Positions 17,667 through 27,774 of a DNA stretch of 64,000 nucleotides are shown here, piece after piece (position 1 is the first letter of the stretch; each line of letters opens with the position of its first letter). Source of the stretch: Pantoea sp. 1.19 (GTDB lineage: Bacteria > Pseudomonadota > Gammaproteobacteria > Enterobacterales > Enterobacteriaceae); the NCBI RefSeq assembly GCF_001922585.1, contig NZ_MRBS01000001.1, positions 756,594 through 820,593 on the forward strand. Reading direction: 5' to 3'. A program made the position numbers and the translations under genes. Under the pieces are notes generated by a model. It was not told the DNA's origin. It saw only the letters and a program-made list of their open reading frames with translations, and searched no databases.

Positions 17667-19178
17667 TCAGAAGATCATTACCATCCACGGATAGGCGATC
17701 AGCATCATGGTCAGCAGGAAGAAGCCGCCAAACAGGGTGCCCAGCCGCCAGTAATCTTTGGTTGGCAGGTAGCCGCTGCCGTAGTAAATCGGGCTGGGGC
17801 CGGTACCGTACGGGGTAATGATGCCCATTACCCCGAGGGAGGTGCACATCATCAGGCAGAAGACCGGCATATTAATCCCCGGGATCGCCGCAGCAATGGT
17901 CAGCATCGCCGGCAGCAGCGCGGTGGTGTGCGCGGTGGTGCTGGCAAACAGATAGTGCAGCAGGAAAAACGCCACCAGCAGCACCACCGCCGAGACCTGC
18001 GGATCGTAGCCTTGCAGCAGCTGGCCTCCCTCTTTGCCCAGCCAGGCGATAAACCCGACCCGGGCCAGACCGTCGGCCAGCGCCACCAGGGTGGCAAACC
18101 AGGCGAAGGTGTTCCACGCGGCTTTATTATTGGTGATGTCACTCCAGTTCAGTACCCGGGTCCACAGCATCAGCACAATCACCAGCAGCGCGGCCATCGC
18201 CGGCTCAATCCAGGCTGTGGCGAAAATCCACATCAGCAGGGCGCAAACCACAAATATCAGCAGCAGGATCTCATTTCGCGACAGCCTGCCAAGCTTCTCC
18301 AGTTCACTGCTGGCCCAGCGTGGTACCTCGTCGTTGAATTTCACTTCCGGTGGATAGAGCCAGTAGGCCAGCAGTGGCATGGTCAGTATCAGCAGCACGC
18401 CCAGCGGCAGGAAGGCGATAAACCACATGCCCCACGAAATATCAAAGCCCACCACGCTCTTCACCAGCGCCAGCGCCAGCAGGTTTGGCGCCAGCGCCGA
18501 CAGGAACATCGAGCTGGTGATACAGGCGGCGGTGATCGCTACCCACATCAGATAAGAGCCGATTTTACGCGCGCTGGGATCGTTGGGCTTGGAGCCGTAC
18601 AGCGGCGGCAGGTTAGCGATGATCGGATAAATGGTGCCGCCGCTGCGCGCGGTGTTGGAGGGGGTAAACGGCGCCAGCAGCAGGTCGGCAAAGGTGATGG
18701 CGTAGCCGAGCGTCAGGCTGCGGCGCCCAAGGTATTTAACCAAAATCAGCGCCAGACGACGGCCAAACTGCGTCTTGTCATAGCCGGCGGCAAACATGAA
18801 GGCGCCGAAAATGAGCCAGACGGTGGAGTTACCAAAGCCACTCACCGCCCACTTAAACGACTGGGCCGCCGGCTTGAATGCCGGGTTAGCCAGCTCGGCG
18901 GGGCTGAACAGCAGCCACTGGTTAAACAGGGCAATCACCACTACCCCGGTCAGGCCGATCACTGCGCCGGGCAGCGGTTCAAAGATCAGGCCAACAATGA
19001 CCCCGACGAAGATGGCAAAGAAGTGCCAGGCGTGGGGAGCCAGGCCCTCCGGAACAGGCACCAGCAGCAGCACAACGCTGACCAGCACCGGAAGAAACAG
19101 CAGAAACAGACTTTTTTTCGCGCCGGCCGCGGCGGGTGGTGCGGCGGCAGGAGCCTGCGTGGAGGTAGGTGTTTTCAT
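17667..19178 (-). CDS. DASS-family dicarboxylate/tartrate-type anion carrier
   Basis: A 503-residue inner-membrane protein with about 12-14 hydrophobic segments, of the divalent anion:sodium symporter / CitT-TtdT group. Family marks include LIFEPLPGAVIGL, APFTPSNTARSGGTIYPI, an SNT motif typical of DASS carriers, and a second ITPYGTGPSPIYYGSGYL repeat near the C-terminus. It probably exchanges fumarate, malate or tartrate for succinate. The ATG at 19178 has only a weak GAAGAT ribosome site. It is followed by fumarase on the same strand, probably as an operon, and is preceded by a perfect FNR box. Confidence 0.88.
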   Translation of the reverse strand: MKTPTSTQAPAAAPPAAAGAKKSLFLLFLPVLVSVVLLLVPVPEGLAPHAWHFFAIFVGVIVGLIFEPLPGAVIGLTGVVVIALFNQWLLFSPAELANPAFKPAAQSFKWAVSGFGNSTVWLIFGAFMFAAGYDKTQFGRRLALILVKYLGRRSLTLGYAITFADLLLAPFTPSNTARSGGTIYPIIANLPPLYGSKPNDPSARKIGSYLMWVAITAACITSSMFLSALAPNLLALALVKSVVGFDISWGMWFIAFLPLGVLLILTMPLLAYWLYPPEVKFNDEVPRWASSELEKLGRLSRNEILLLIFVVCALLMWIFATAWIEPAMAALLVIVLMLWTRVLNWSDITNNKAAWNTFAWFATLVALADGLARVGFIAWLGKEGGQLLQGYDPQVSAVVLLVAFFLLHYLFASTTAHTTALLPAMLTIAAAIPGINMPVFCLMMCTSLGVMGIITPYGTGPSPIYYGSGYLPTKDYWRLGTLFGGFFLLTMMLIAYPWMVMIF

Positions 19179-19731
19179 GGGCGTTATCTTCAGTAATTGA
19201 GAACCGTGTTGTCTTTCCGCCGGTAATGGCAATGAGCCCGGCGAAAAGAAAAATATAAATGCACCACTTTGCTGAATATTTTATAAATGAAACGAACAAG
19301 AAGCGATGTATAGAATGCGCGTTATTGATCTGGATCAATTTTCAATAAGGCTATTTTAACGCATTCCTTGTAATGCCGGGTTTTCGTCTCCTTTGTGGCA
19401 CGGGTCTGTTTTTGTTTTGCTCGGAATACACTCTGGTTGAAAATCAGTATTTGTCCAGTAATATTAATTAACTCATTGATTATACGTGAGTTAAAAAAAT
19501 GTGTTAACGGCAAGTTGCTTTTTATAACCTGTCGATTACAATTAGGTGTTGTAGTAATGAAGCGAAAACAGATTAACGATTATTTACTAAATTAAAAGTT
19601 AAAAAACTAAAGTTATCGCTTATATGTGCCGCATAATTGTTATATTATCTTCATCAGATCAGACCACTTAAAATAAATAATCAAGCGTCTTTACCCTCTT
19701 CTTCTTTGTTTTTAATTTGGAGTTGATGACC
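19179..19731. other. Divergent regulatory region of the fumarate island
   Basis: An AT-rich 550-base region between the carrier and the reductase gene. It holds the FNR box at 19325-19338 and an inverted repeat TTAACTCA / TGAGTTAA at 19468-19494 with an 11-base spacer. A TATATT -10-like element occurs near 19640. No coding gene is supported. Confidence 0.6.
19325..19338. promoter_or_regulatory. FNR binding site, consensus-perfect
   Basis: TTGAT-CTGG-ATCAA matches the FNR consensus TTGATNNNNATCAA at every defined base. It is 147 bases before the carrier gene and about 390 bases before the reductase gene, predicting oxygen-responsive control of the island. Confidence 0.82.
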
Positions 19732-22509
19732 ATGAACACACTGACCCCGATTCTCAACCCGCTCACCCTGCCGCGCGGCGCCGTCCTCAAAAATCGACTG
19801 GTGATGGCACCGATGACCACCTGTACGGGTTTTTACGACGGTACGGTCACCCGCGAGCTGGTCGATTACTATCGCGTGCGCGCCGGCACCCTGGGGGCGG
19901 TGATCGTCGAGTGCTGCTTTATTGATAATCTGGGCCCGGCGTTTCCCGGTGCGATTGCCATTGACAGCGACAACAAAATTCCCGGTCTGGCGCGCATTGC
20001 CGAGGCGATCAAATCGCGCGGATCCAAAGCCATACTGCAAATTTATCACGGTGGCCGCATGGTGGAGCCGGAGCTGATCGGGGGACGCACCCCGGTGGCC
20101 CCGAGCGCGATTGCCGCACCCCGCGAAGGGGCCACCACGCCGCGCGCGCTGACCGGTGACGAAGTGGACATGATGATCACTAAATTTGGCGATGCGGTGA
20201 ACCGGGCAATCAAAGCCGGCTTCGACGGCGTCGAGATCCACGGTGCCAATACCTATCTGATCCAGCAGTTTTATTCACCGCACTCCAACCGCCGCGAAGA
20301 CCAGTGGGGCGGCAGCCGTGAAAATCGCGCGCGCTTTCCGCTGGCGGTGCTGGAGATAACCCATAAGATGGCCGCGCGCTTTGCCAGCGCCGATTTTATC
20401 ATCGGTTATCGCTTTTCACCCGAGGAGCTGGAAGTTCCCGGCATCCGTTTTGACGACACGCTGTACCTGCTGGAGAAACTGGCGGAACGCGGCCTTGACT
20501 ACGTGCATTTCTCGGTCGGCCAGCTGCTACGCTCGTCGATTGTGGAGCATCAAGATCCCACGCCGCTGATTGAGAAGTACCTGGCGCAGCGCTCCCCGAC
20601 GCTGGCGAAAGTGCCGACGATCGGCGTAGGCGGGGTGGTGAATAAAAGCGATGCCGAGCTGGGACTGGCTCACGGCTACGATCTGGTGGCGATAGGCAAG
20701 GCCTGCATTGCCTATCCCGACTGGGCCGACCGCATCATCAACAATCAGACTCTGGAGCTGTTTATCGACAGCACGCAGCGCGAGGCGCTGACCATTCCGG
20801 AGCCGCTGTGGCGCTTCTCGCTGGTGGATGCGATGATCCGCGACACCAGCACCAGCGGGCGTAAATACAAGCCGGGCGTATTCCAGGAGAAAGTGGAAGC
20901 CGAGGCGCTGAAGCTGAAAATCAATGTCACCCTGGATACCGATCGCATTACCGACATCGCGCTGGAGCAGGATGACTCACTGGATGTGGATTTCACGACC
21001 ACCTTTGATACCCTGCGCAACCGCATGCTGGTGGCTAACAGTCCGTATGTGGATGCCATTACCGGCGCCACGACCCAGAGTGAGGCGCTGAAAAAAGCCG
21101 TGTCGCGCGCGCTGGCTACCTCCAGCAAGGCGCAGGTGATTGAAGAGGGCGGCAACCCGGAGGCTCCGCAGCAGTATGATGTGGTGGTGATCGGCAGCGG
21201 CGGCGCCGGCCTGGCGGCAGCCATTGAGGCCTGCGACGACGGGGCGCGGGTGGTGATAGTCGAAAAAATGGCGACCATCGGTGGTAACACCATCAAGGCA
21301 TCGGTCGGGATGAACGCCGCGGAAACGCGTTTCCAGAAGCTGAAGGGGATCCACGATAGCAAAACGGCCTTCTACGATGAAACGTTGAAGGGCGGCAAAT
21401 TCAAAAACAACCCGGTTTTACTGAAAGAGTTCGTTGAACTGGCGCCGGCGGCGATTGACTGGCTGGCCGATCACCACATCGTGCTGGATGACATCACCAT
21501 TACCGGCGGGATGGGTACCGATCGCACCCACCGTCCCGCAGACCGATCGGCGGTGGGGGGGTTCCTGATCAGCGGGCTGGTCAAAAATCTGAACAATCGC
21601 AATATTGACGTGATGCTGGATACTTCCGTGGCCGAGATCCTCAGTGAAAACGGGGCGGTCTGCGGCGTGAAGGTGGTGAATGAGTACAATGACAGCCGTA
21701 TTCTGTTGGCAAAAAGCGTGATTGTCGCGACCGGCGGCTTCAGCGCCAACCGGGAGATGGTGGTGAAATATCGCCCCGAGCTGGACGGTTTTGTCACCAC
21801 TAACCATAAAGGGGCAACCGGCAGCGGCATTGGCCTGCTGCAGCGCCTGGGCGCCGGCACGGTTGATATGCAGGAGATCCAGATCCATCCGACGGTCGAG
21901 CAGACCACTTCGTATCTGATTTCCGAATCGATTCGCGGCGGTGGGGCTATTCTGGTCAGTCAGGCGGGGCAGCGCTTCTTTAATGAAATGGAAACCCGCG
22001 ACAAAGTCTCCGCGCAGATCATTGCCCTGCCGGAAAAAAGTGCCTGGATCATCTTTGACGATCAGGTCCGGCGCAACAACAAAGCCGCCGATGAGTACAT
22101 TGCGAAAGGATTTGTTGAGCAGGCGGATACGCCGGAGGCGCTGGCGGTGAAGCTGAACATGGATCAGAATGCCCTGTTGGCTACCCTCGCGCGCTACAAT
22201 CAGTTTGTGGCTCAGCAGCACGATGACGACTTTGGTCGTCAGACCGCCCTGCGTCATCCGCTGAATGAAGGACCGTTCTACGCGATCCGCATCGCCCCGG
22301 GCGTTCACCACACCATGGGAGGGGTGACCATCAATCCGGATACCGCCGTACTGAATGCGGACGGTGAGGTGATTCCCGGTGCCTGGGCGGCCGGTGAAGT
22401 GACCGGCGGGATCCACGGCGCTAACCGCATCGGCGGCAACGCCATTGCCGATATCATCATCTTCGGTATTCTGGCCGGACGCCACGCGGCGGCTTATGCC
22501 CGGCGATAA
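19732..22509 (+). CDS. OYE / FMN-bind / fumarate-reductase fusion (soluble NADH:fumarate reductase type)
   Basis: A 925-residue cytosolic flavoprotein with no signal peptide. Residues about 1-370 are an Old Yellow Enzyme TIM barrel with FMN and an NAD(P)H site (RREDQWGGSRENRARFP). Residues about 395-470 are an FMN-bind domain whose flavinylation motif D441-A-I-T-G-A-T447 should carry covalent FMN on Thr447. Residues about 478-925 are a flavocytochrome-c-like FAD domain starting VVVIGSGGAGLAAA. Active-site residues of fumarate reductases are kept: His719 (IQIHPT), Arg756 (METRDK), His859/860 (HHTMGG) and Arg899 (ANRIGG). The architecture equals the Klebsiella NADH:fumarate reductase type. The ATG at 19732 has GGAG nine bases upstream. 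Fumarate is the favoured substrate by context; other enoates remain possible. Confidence 0.9.
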   Translation: MNTLTPILNPLTLPRGAVLKNRLVMAPMTTCTGFYDGTVTRELVDYYRVRAGTLGAVIVECCFIDNLGPAFPGAIAIDSDNKIPGLARIAEAIKSRGSKAILQIYHGGRMVEPELIGGRTPVAPSAIAAPREGATTPRALTGDEVDMMITKFGDAVNRAIKAGFDGVEIHGANTYLIQQFYSPHSNRREDQWGGSRENRARFPLAVLEITHKMAARFASADFIIGYRFSPEELEVPGIRFDDTLYLLEKLAERGLDYVHFSVGQLLRSSIVEHQDPTPLIEKYLAQRSPTLAKVPTIGVGGVVNKSDAELGLAHGYDLVAIGKACIAYPDWADRIINNQTLELFIDSTQREALTIPEPLWRFSLVDAMIRDTSTSGRKYKPGVFQEKVEAEALKLKINVTLDTDRITDIALEQDDSLDVDFTTTFDTLRNRMLVANSPYVDAITGATTQSEALKKAVSRALATSSKAQVIEEGGNPEAPQQYDVVVIGSGGAGLAAAIEACDDGARVVIVEKMATIGGNTIKASVGMNAAETRFQKLKGIHDSKTAFYDETLKGGKFKNNPVLLKEFVELAPAAIDWLADHHIVLDDITITGGMGTDRTHRPADRSAVGGFLISGLVKNLNNRNIDVMLDTSVAEILSENGAVCGVKVVNEYNDSRILLAKSVIVATGGFSANREMVVKYRPELDGFVTTNHKGATGSGIGLLQRLGAGTVDMQEIQIHPTVEQTTSYLISESIRGGGAILVSQAGQRFFNEMETRDKVSAQIIALPEKSAWIIFDDQVRRNNKAADEYIAKGFVEQADTPEALAVKLNMDQNALLATLARYNQFVAQQHDDDFGRQTALRHPLNEGPFYAIRIAPGVHHTMGGVTINPDTAVLNADGEVIPGAWAAGEVTGGIHGANRIGGNAIADIIIFGILAGRHAAAYARR

Positions 22510-22582
22510 TCCCATCCGCTCCCGCTGCCCGGGGCTGCGCCACCCAGGCCGGACGCCCCACGGCGGGTACCCATTCCGTTCG

Positions 22583-22602
22583 CCCCCGCTGCCCGGCGGG
22601 GG
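22583..22602 (+). other. GC-rich hairpin between reductase and apbE genes
   Basis: CCCCCGC / GCGGGGG 7-bp stem with a TGCCCG loop and no T run. It may reduce read-through or define mRNA ends, lowering ApbE relative to its substrate. Confidence 0.45.
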
Positions 22603-22623
22603 CAACGCTAAGCGGAGTTGCTT

Positions 22624-23592
22624 ATGCACGCTGAACCCCGTATCTGGAGCTATGCGGCGACCCTGCTGGGATCGCCAATCCTGCTGAAGCTGTTTCACGA
22701 CGACCCGGCGGTGGCTCGCCGTACCTTCCGGCTGATTAAACAGCTGGAGAATCTGCTCACCGTCAATCGCACGCCGTCGCAGGTGATGGACATCAACCTC
22801 GCTGCGGGTCGCCATCCGGTCACGGTCAGTGCGCCGGTATTTGCGCTGATTGCCCGCGCGCAGGCCGCCAGCCTCCGCCCGGACAGCCTGTTTAATTTCG
22901 CCATCGGCCCGCTGGTTAAGCGCTGGAAAATCGGTTTTCGCGGCGATAGCGTACCGCCGGCGGCGGAGATTGCCGCGCTGCTGCCGTTGACCGATCCGCA
23001 GCGGGTCGTGCTGGACGCGGCGTCGCACACGGTGTGGCTGCCGCAGGCGGGGATGGCGCTCGACCTCGGCGCGATTGCCAAAGGCTATATTGCCGATCGG
23101 GTACGGGACGATCTGCGTCAGCAGCAGGTGGATCGCGCGCTGATAAACCTCGGCGGTAACGTGCATACGCTAGGCGCGGGCAGTGACGCGGGCTGGAGTA
23201 TAGGTTTAAAAACGCCGTTCGCCGGCCCGGAGACGCTGATTGGCGCCCTGCAGGTGCGCGACCGTTCGGTGGTCACCTCGGGGATTTACGAACGCTGGTT
23301 TGAGCAGGATGGCCGTCTGTGGCATCACATTCTGGATCCTAAAACCGGCTACCCGCTGGATAATGAACTGCTCAGCGTGACGGTGATTTCCGCAGACTCC
23401 ATCGACGGTGATATCTGGACCACCCTGCTGTACGGCATGGGGGTGGAGAGGGGGCTGGCGGCGCTGGCGCAGGAGCCGGCCCTCGAAGCGATCTTTGTCA
23501 CCCGCGATCGGCGGGTGATTCCGTCATCGCAGCGCCACTATACGTTTACTTTACTCGATGACAGCTGGCAGTGGCTCCCGGTCGGTTACTGA
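22624..23592 (+). CDS. apbE: ApbE-family FMN transferase
   Basis: A 322-residue flavin transferase that attaches FMN from FAD through a phosphoester to Thr/Ser of target proteins. Family motifs are FNFAIGPLVKRW (about 90-100), LDLGAIAKGYIAD (about 147), INLGGNV (about 175), SGIYERWF, HHILDPKTGYP and the metal-binding DGDIWTT near residue 262. No signal peptide or lipobox is present, so it acts in the cytosol, unlike periplasmic ApbE. The obvious substrate is the FMN-bind domain of the preceding reductase. CGGAG precedes the ATG. Its end overlaps convergent dcuR by 7 bases. Confidence 0.93.
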   Translation: MHAEPRIWSYAATLLGSPILLKLFHDDPAVARRTFRLIKQLENLLTVNRTPSQVMDINLAAGRHPVTVSAPVFALIARAQAASLRPDSLFNFAIGPLVKRWKIGFRGDSVPPAAEIAALLPLTDPQRVVLDAASHTVWLPQAGMALDLGAIAKGYIADRVRDDLRQQQVDRALINLGGNVHTLGAGSDAGWSIGLKTPFAGPETLIGALQVRDRSVVTSGIYERWFEQDGRLWHHILDPKTGYPLDNELLSVTVISADSIDGDIWTTLLYGMGVERGLAALAQEPALEAIFVTRDRRVIPSSQRHYTFTLLDDSWQWLPVGY

Positions 23593-24305
23593 CAATAGTG
23601 ACGCAGCAGATCGCGGTACTCGGGCTGCAGGCGATAGCGGTACACCGGCCGACCGGTTGCACCGTAATGGATACTGGTGAACAGAATATGTGAGTCCGCC
23701 AGCCAGATCAGATATTTGCGACAGGATACGCGGGAAATGTTGACCGCCGCTGCCAGCTCATCGGTGGAAAACTCCTCCGCCGGATGGGCCTCAATCCACT
23801 GGCACAGCGTGCGCAGCGTCTGCGGCGTCAGCCCTTTGGGCAGGCGCTGCGTCTCGCTCTGCGCGGGCAGGCTGCCGTGCAGCAGCTTATCCAGCTCCGA
23901 CTGCTCGTAGTAGGGCAGCTTGTCCATGGCGTTTTTTTTCTGCTGCCAACCGCGCAGCGCCTCTTCAAAGCGGGCAAACTGAAACGGTTTGATCAGGTAG
24001 TCGACCACGCCGTAGTGCAGCGACGTTTTGATGGTCGCGGCGTCCGCGGCGGAGGAGATGACGATCACGTCACTTTCCCGACCGGACTGGCGCAGCAGCG
24101 GCAGCAGATCCAGCCCGTTATCCTGCTGCAGATAGATGTCCAGCAGAATCAAATCGATCGCCAGCGCGCGATTCTGGATAAACTCCTGTGCCTGCTGCAG
24201 CGTGGATGCGCTACCGCAGCAGGTAAAGCCGGGGAGCTGGCCGATATAGCAGCGGTTCAGCTCGGCGACCATGGCATCATCATCAACCACTAACACGTTC
24301 ATCAT
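23586..24305 (-). CDS. dcuR: Response regulator DcuR
   Basis: A 239-residue response regulator of the CitB/DcuR group, equal in length to E. coli DcuR and nearly identical in long stretches (DVIVISSAADAATIK and VNISRVSCRKYLIWL). The receiver spans residues 1-122 with phospho-acceptor Asp56 in LLLDIY; the C-terminal helix-turn-helix lies at about 175-205. In E. coli it activates dcuB, fumB and frd when C4-dicarboxylates are present. The ATG overlaps the dcuS stop codon (ATGA), so the two are translationally coupled. Confidence 0.97.
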   Translation of the reverse strand: MMNVLVVDDDAMVAELNRCYIGQLPGFTCCGSASTLQQAQEFIQNRALAIDLILLDIYLQQDNGLDLLPLLRQSGRESDVIVISSAADAATIKTSLHYGVVDYLIKPFQFARFEEALRGWQQKKNAMDKLPYYEQSELDKLLHGSLPAQSETQRLPKGLTPQTLRTLCQWIEAHPAEEFSTDELAAAVNISRVSCRKYLIWLADSHILFTSIHYGATGRPVYRYRLQPEYRDLLRHYCQ

Positions 24306-25933
24306 GCGTGTACGTTACCTCCATCCCAGGGCAGTTGAACAAAAAACTGGGTATAGACCCCAGGCTCGGACTCTACAATAATTTTTCCGCCAAGGCTCTC
24401 GATTTGCTGCCGCGCCAAAAACAGGCCGACGCCGCGCTGTTCGCCCTTAGTCGACCACCCCTTGTCAAAAATGTGCGCCAGACGCCCGGCGGGAATACCC
24501 GGTCCGTCATCACCGACCTCGCAGGCCAGCCATCCCTGCTGATAGTGCAGCAGCAAATGGATTTCGCCATCCGGCTGATCGGCCAGCGCGTCCAGGGCGT
24601 TCTCAATCAGGTTACCCAGCACGGTAATCAGCGTCGCTACCTGCTGCTCGTTACCGCTGTCCGGTAAAAAGCTGGCGTCGTCGATGATCAGCTGGTGGCC
24701 GCCGTCGGAGGCGCGGTTAATTTTACTCAGCAGAAAACCGGCGATCACCGGCGACTTGATCTGCCGCAGCAGCGACCCGATCTCTGCCTGATAGGTATTG
24801 GCCGTTTTCAGAATATAGGCCTCCAGCTGCGCATAGCTTTTCATGTGCAGCAGCCCGAGAATCACGTGCAGCTTATTCATAAACTCATGCGAACGCTCGC
24901 GCAGCGCGTCGGCGTAGTTGACCATTCCGGTTAGCCGCTGCATCAGCTGGGTCACCTCGGTTTTGTCGCGGAACGTGCAGATAGCGCCGAGCAGCGCGCC
25001 CTGGCTGCGAACCGGGACGGTATTGCTGATCAACAGCCGGCCGTTAACGGTAAACTCCTCATCGCGGCGCGGCTGGCCGTTCTGCAGCACATCGCGCAGG
25101 TTGCGCAGCAGCGGATGTTGTTCATCCAGCACCGTATGATGCTGCTTTTCGCTGGCGTCGGCGTGGCGACACAGCTGGCGTGCCTGCTCGTTAATCAGCG
25201 TCACCTCGCCGCGGGCGTCCAGCGCGATAATGCCCTCTTTGATCGCCTGCAGCATCGCCTGGCGCTGCTCAAACAGCGCGGAAATTTCATACGGCTCGAG
25301 ACCAAACAGGATCCGCTTCAGTACCCGCACCAGAAACACGGTGCCCAGCGTGCCGACCAGGGTACCAAACAGCACCGTCCAGACGATGCCCCAGCGGCTT
25401 TTATTCACCTGCTGCGCCAGGTCGCTGAGGGCGATACCAATTGCCACCACGCCGATCTGCCGGTGCTGCGCGTCATACACCGGTGCGAAAACCCGCAGCG
25501 CACGCGCCAGCACCCCGCGGTTCACCGCGATATTCTCACGGCCCGCCAGCGCCGGGTTAAGATCTTCACCAATAAAGTGCTGGCCGATCGCTTCGCGGCG
25601 GGGGTGGGAGTAGCGAATGCCGTCCATATTGGTCACTACCACAAACAGCAGATCATTGCGCACCATGACCTGGCGGGCGAGGGCCTGGATAGCGCCGTCG
25701 GTCGGCGGCTGCGTCAGCCCGTCGCGCACCACCGGTGAGTCGGCCAGCGTGCGCGCGACAGCCAGCGCTTTATCCTGGACGCGCTGGCGAGTCATCTCAC
25801 TGATTTGAAAAAGATAAAAAAGATGCACCACCAGCAGAACGCTGGCCAGTACCGCGCCGATCATCAGGGTGACCGTCGTACTCAGCTTCAGCGGACGCGC
25901 GCGCCGCGTGGAAGGGGGAACCGTATTATTCAT
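24302..25933 (-). CDS. dcuS: C4-dicarboxylate sensor kinase DcuS
   Basis: A 543-residue membrane histidine kinase, the same length as E. coli DcuS. TM1 lies at about 21-41, a periplasmic PAS domain follows, TM2 is at about 182-203, then a cytoplasmic PAS domain and kinase core. All five ligand residues known in E. coli are kept: Arg107, His110, Phe120, Arg147 and Phe149. The phosphorylated His349 lies in ERSHEFMNKLHVILGLLH, and the ATP-binding motifs DDGPGIP and GVGLFLARQ follow. It senses fumarate, succinate or malate. The ATG at 25933 reproduces the E. coli length; longer frames upstream do not match. Confidence 0.97.
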   Translation of the reverse strand: MNNTVPPSTRRARPLKLSTTVTLMIGAVLASVLLVVHLFYLFQISEMTRQRVQDKALAVARTLADSPVVRDGLTQPPTDGAIQALARQVMVRNDLLFVVVTNMDGIRYSHPRREAIGQHFIGEDLNPALAGRENIAVNRGVLARALRVFAPVYDAQHRQIGVVAIGIALSDLAQQVNKSRWGIVWTVLFGTLVGTLGTVFLVRVLKRILFGLEPYEISALFEQRQAMLQAIKEGIIALDARGEVTLINEQARQLCRHADASEKQHHTVLDEQHPLLRNLRDVLQNGQPRRDEEFTVNGRLLISNTVPVRSQGALLGAICTFRDKTEVTQLMQRLTGMVNYADALRERSHEFMNKLHVILGLLHMKSYAQLEAYILKTANTYQAEIGSLLRQIKSPVIAGFLLSKINRASDGGHQLIIDDASFLPDSGNEQQVATLITVLGNLIENALDALADQPDGEIHLLLHYQQGWLACEVGDDGPGIPAGRLAHIFDKGWSTKGEQRGVGLFLARQQIESLGGKIIVESEPGVYTQFFVQLPWDGGNVHA

Positions 25934-26350
25934 CACTGTGAGTCCGACAGCCGGGCAGGCGATTATTATCGGCGATTTGCGCCCGATGTAAATGCGCAGG
26001 GGGATCAATCTGCTCCTCCGAAGCCCTCTGGCCGCGGCAGTGTCTCGATCCCCGCGCGCTGAACTGAACGCAGGATGCGCCTGAACCGCGTCTTACCGCC
26101 CTGAGATAAGAGCCGGTCGCTGCCGGCTGCACCGGTCTGCCCGGCCGCGAAAAACCAGACCGATATTGCCCCGCCTTTCCACCGGAAATGACCGCGTGGA
26201 TAAGCGCTGGCGGGATCGCAATAGCCGCTATCCGCGTCCTGATGATCGTTCTGCGGGGATCGCCCCGGACGGCGTCTCTTCAGTGATGCGCTGCGCTGCC
26301 GCGACTGGCGAGCGATGGAGCCCGCCGTGACGCTACGGGATGCGTGGAAG
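25934..26350. other. Intergenic region between dcuS and IS remnant
   Basis: About 415 bases with no recognisable gene. The part next to dcuS should hold its promoter; no clear site was found. Confidence 0.5.
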
Positions 26351-26358
26351 TGAAGTGG

Positions 26359-27518
<1,160 letters not shown>

Positions 27519-27691
27519 TGGAGCACCTGTGTTGTTCTGAGGTGAGCATATCACCTCTGATCAGGTGGCCAAATTCAGTAAACCACTTCACTTGTACTCA
27601 GCTAAAATGAAGATGGAAACTGATTGTACTCATGTCTGTACTCATTTTTGACTGCGCTGTTATGAGATAAGCTGAGACATGATGAAAAGAA

Positions 27692-27715
27692 AAATCCACG
27701 CAACCGCGTGGATTT
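27692..27715 (-). terminator. Terminator after ychF
   Basis: AAATCCACGC / GCGTGGATTT perfect 10-bp stem with a 4-base loop; the minus strand continues with T-rich sequence. Position 60 bases after the ychF stop. Confidence 0.85.
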
Positions 27716-27774
27716 AATGGGGATCTCCAGTCTTCATGTGATTGGCTGAGATCCCATGAGACAACAGAAGCGAA

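Noticed and set aside
17928..19196. 422-codon open frame antisense to the DASS carrier
   Set aside because: The sense frame has clear membrane helices and DASS motifs; the antisense protein is low-complexity Gln/Arg/His.
21418..23166. 582-codon open frame antisense to the reductase and apbE genes
   Set aside because: It is a GC-bias shadow of two well-supported genes; its protein is Arg/Gln/His-rich, matches no family and lacks a ribosome site.
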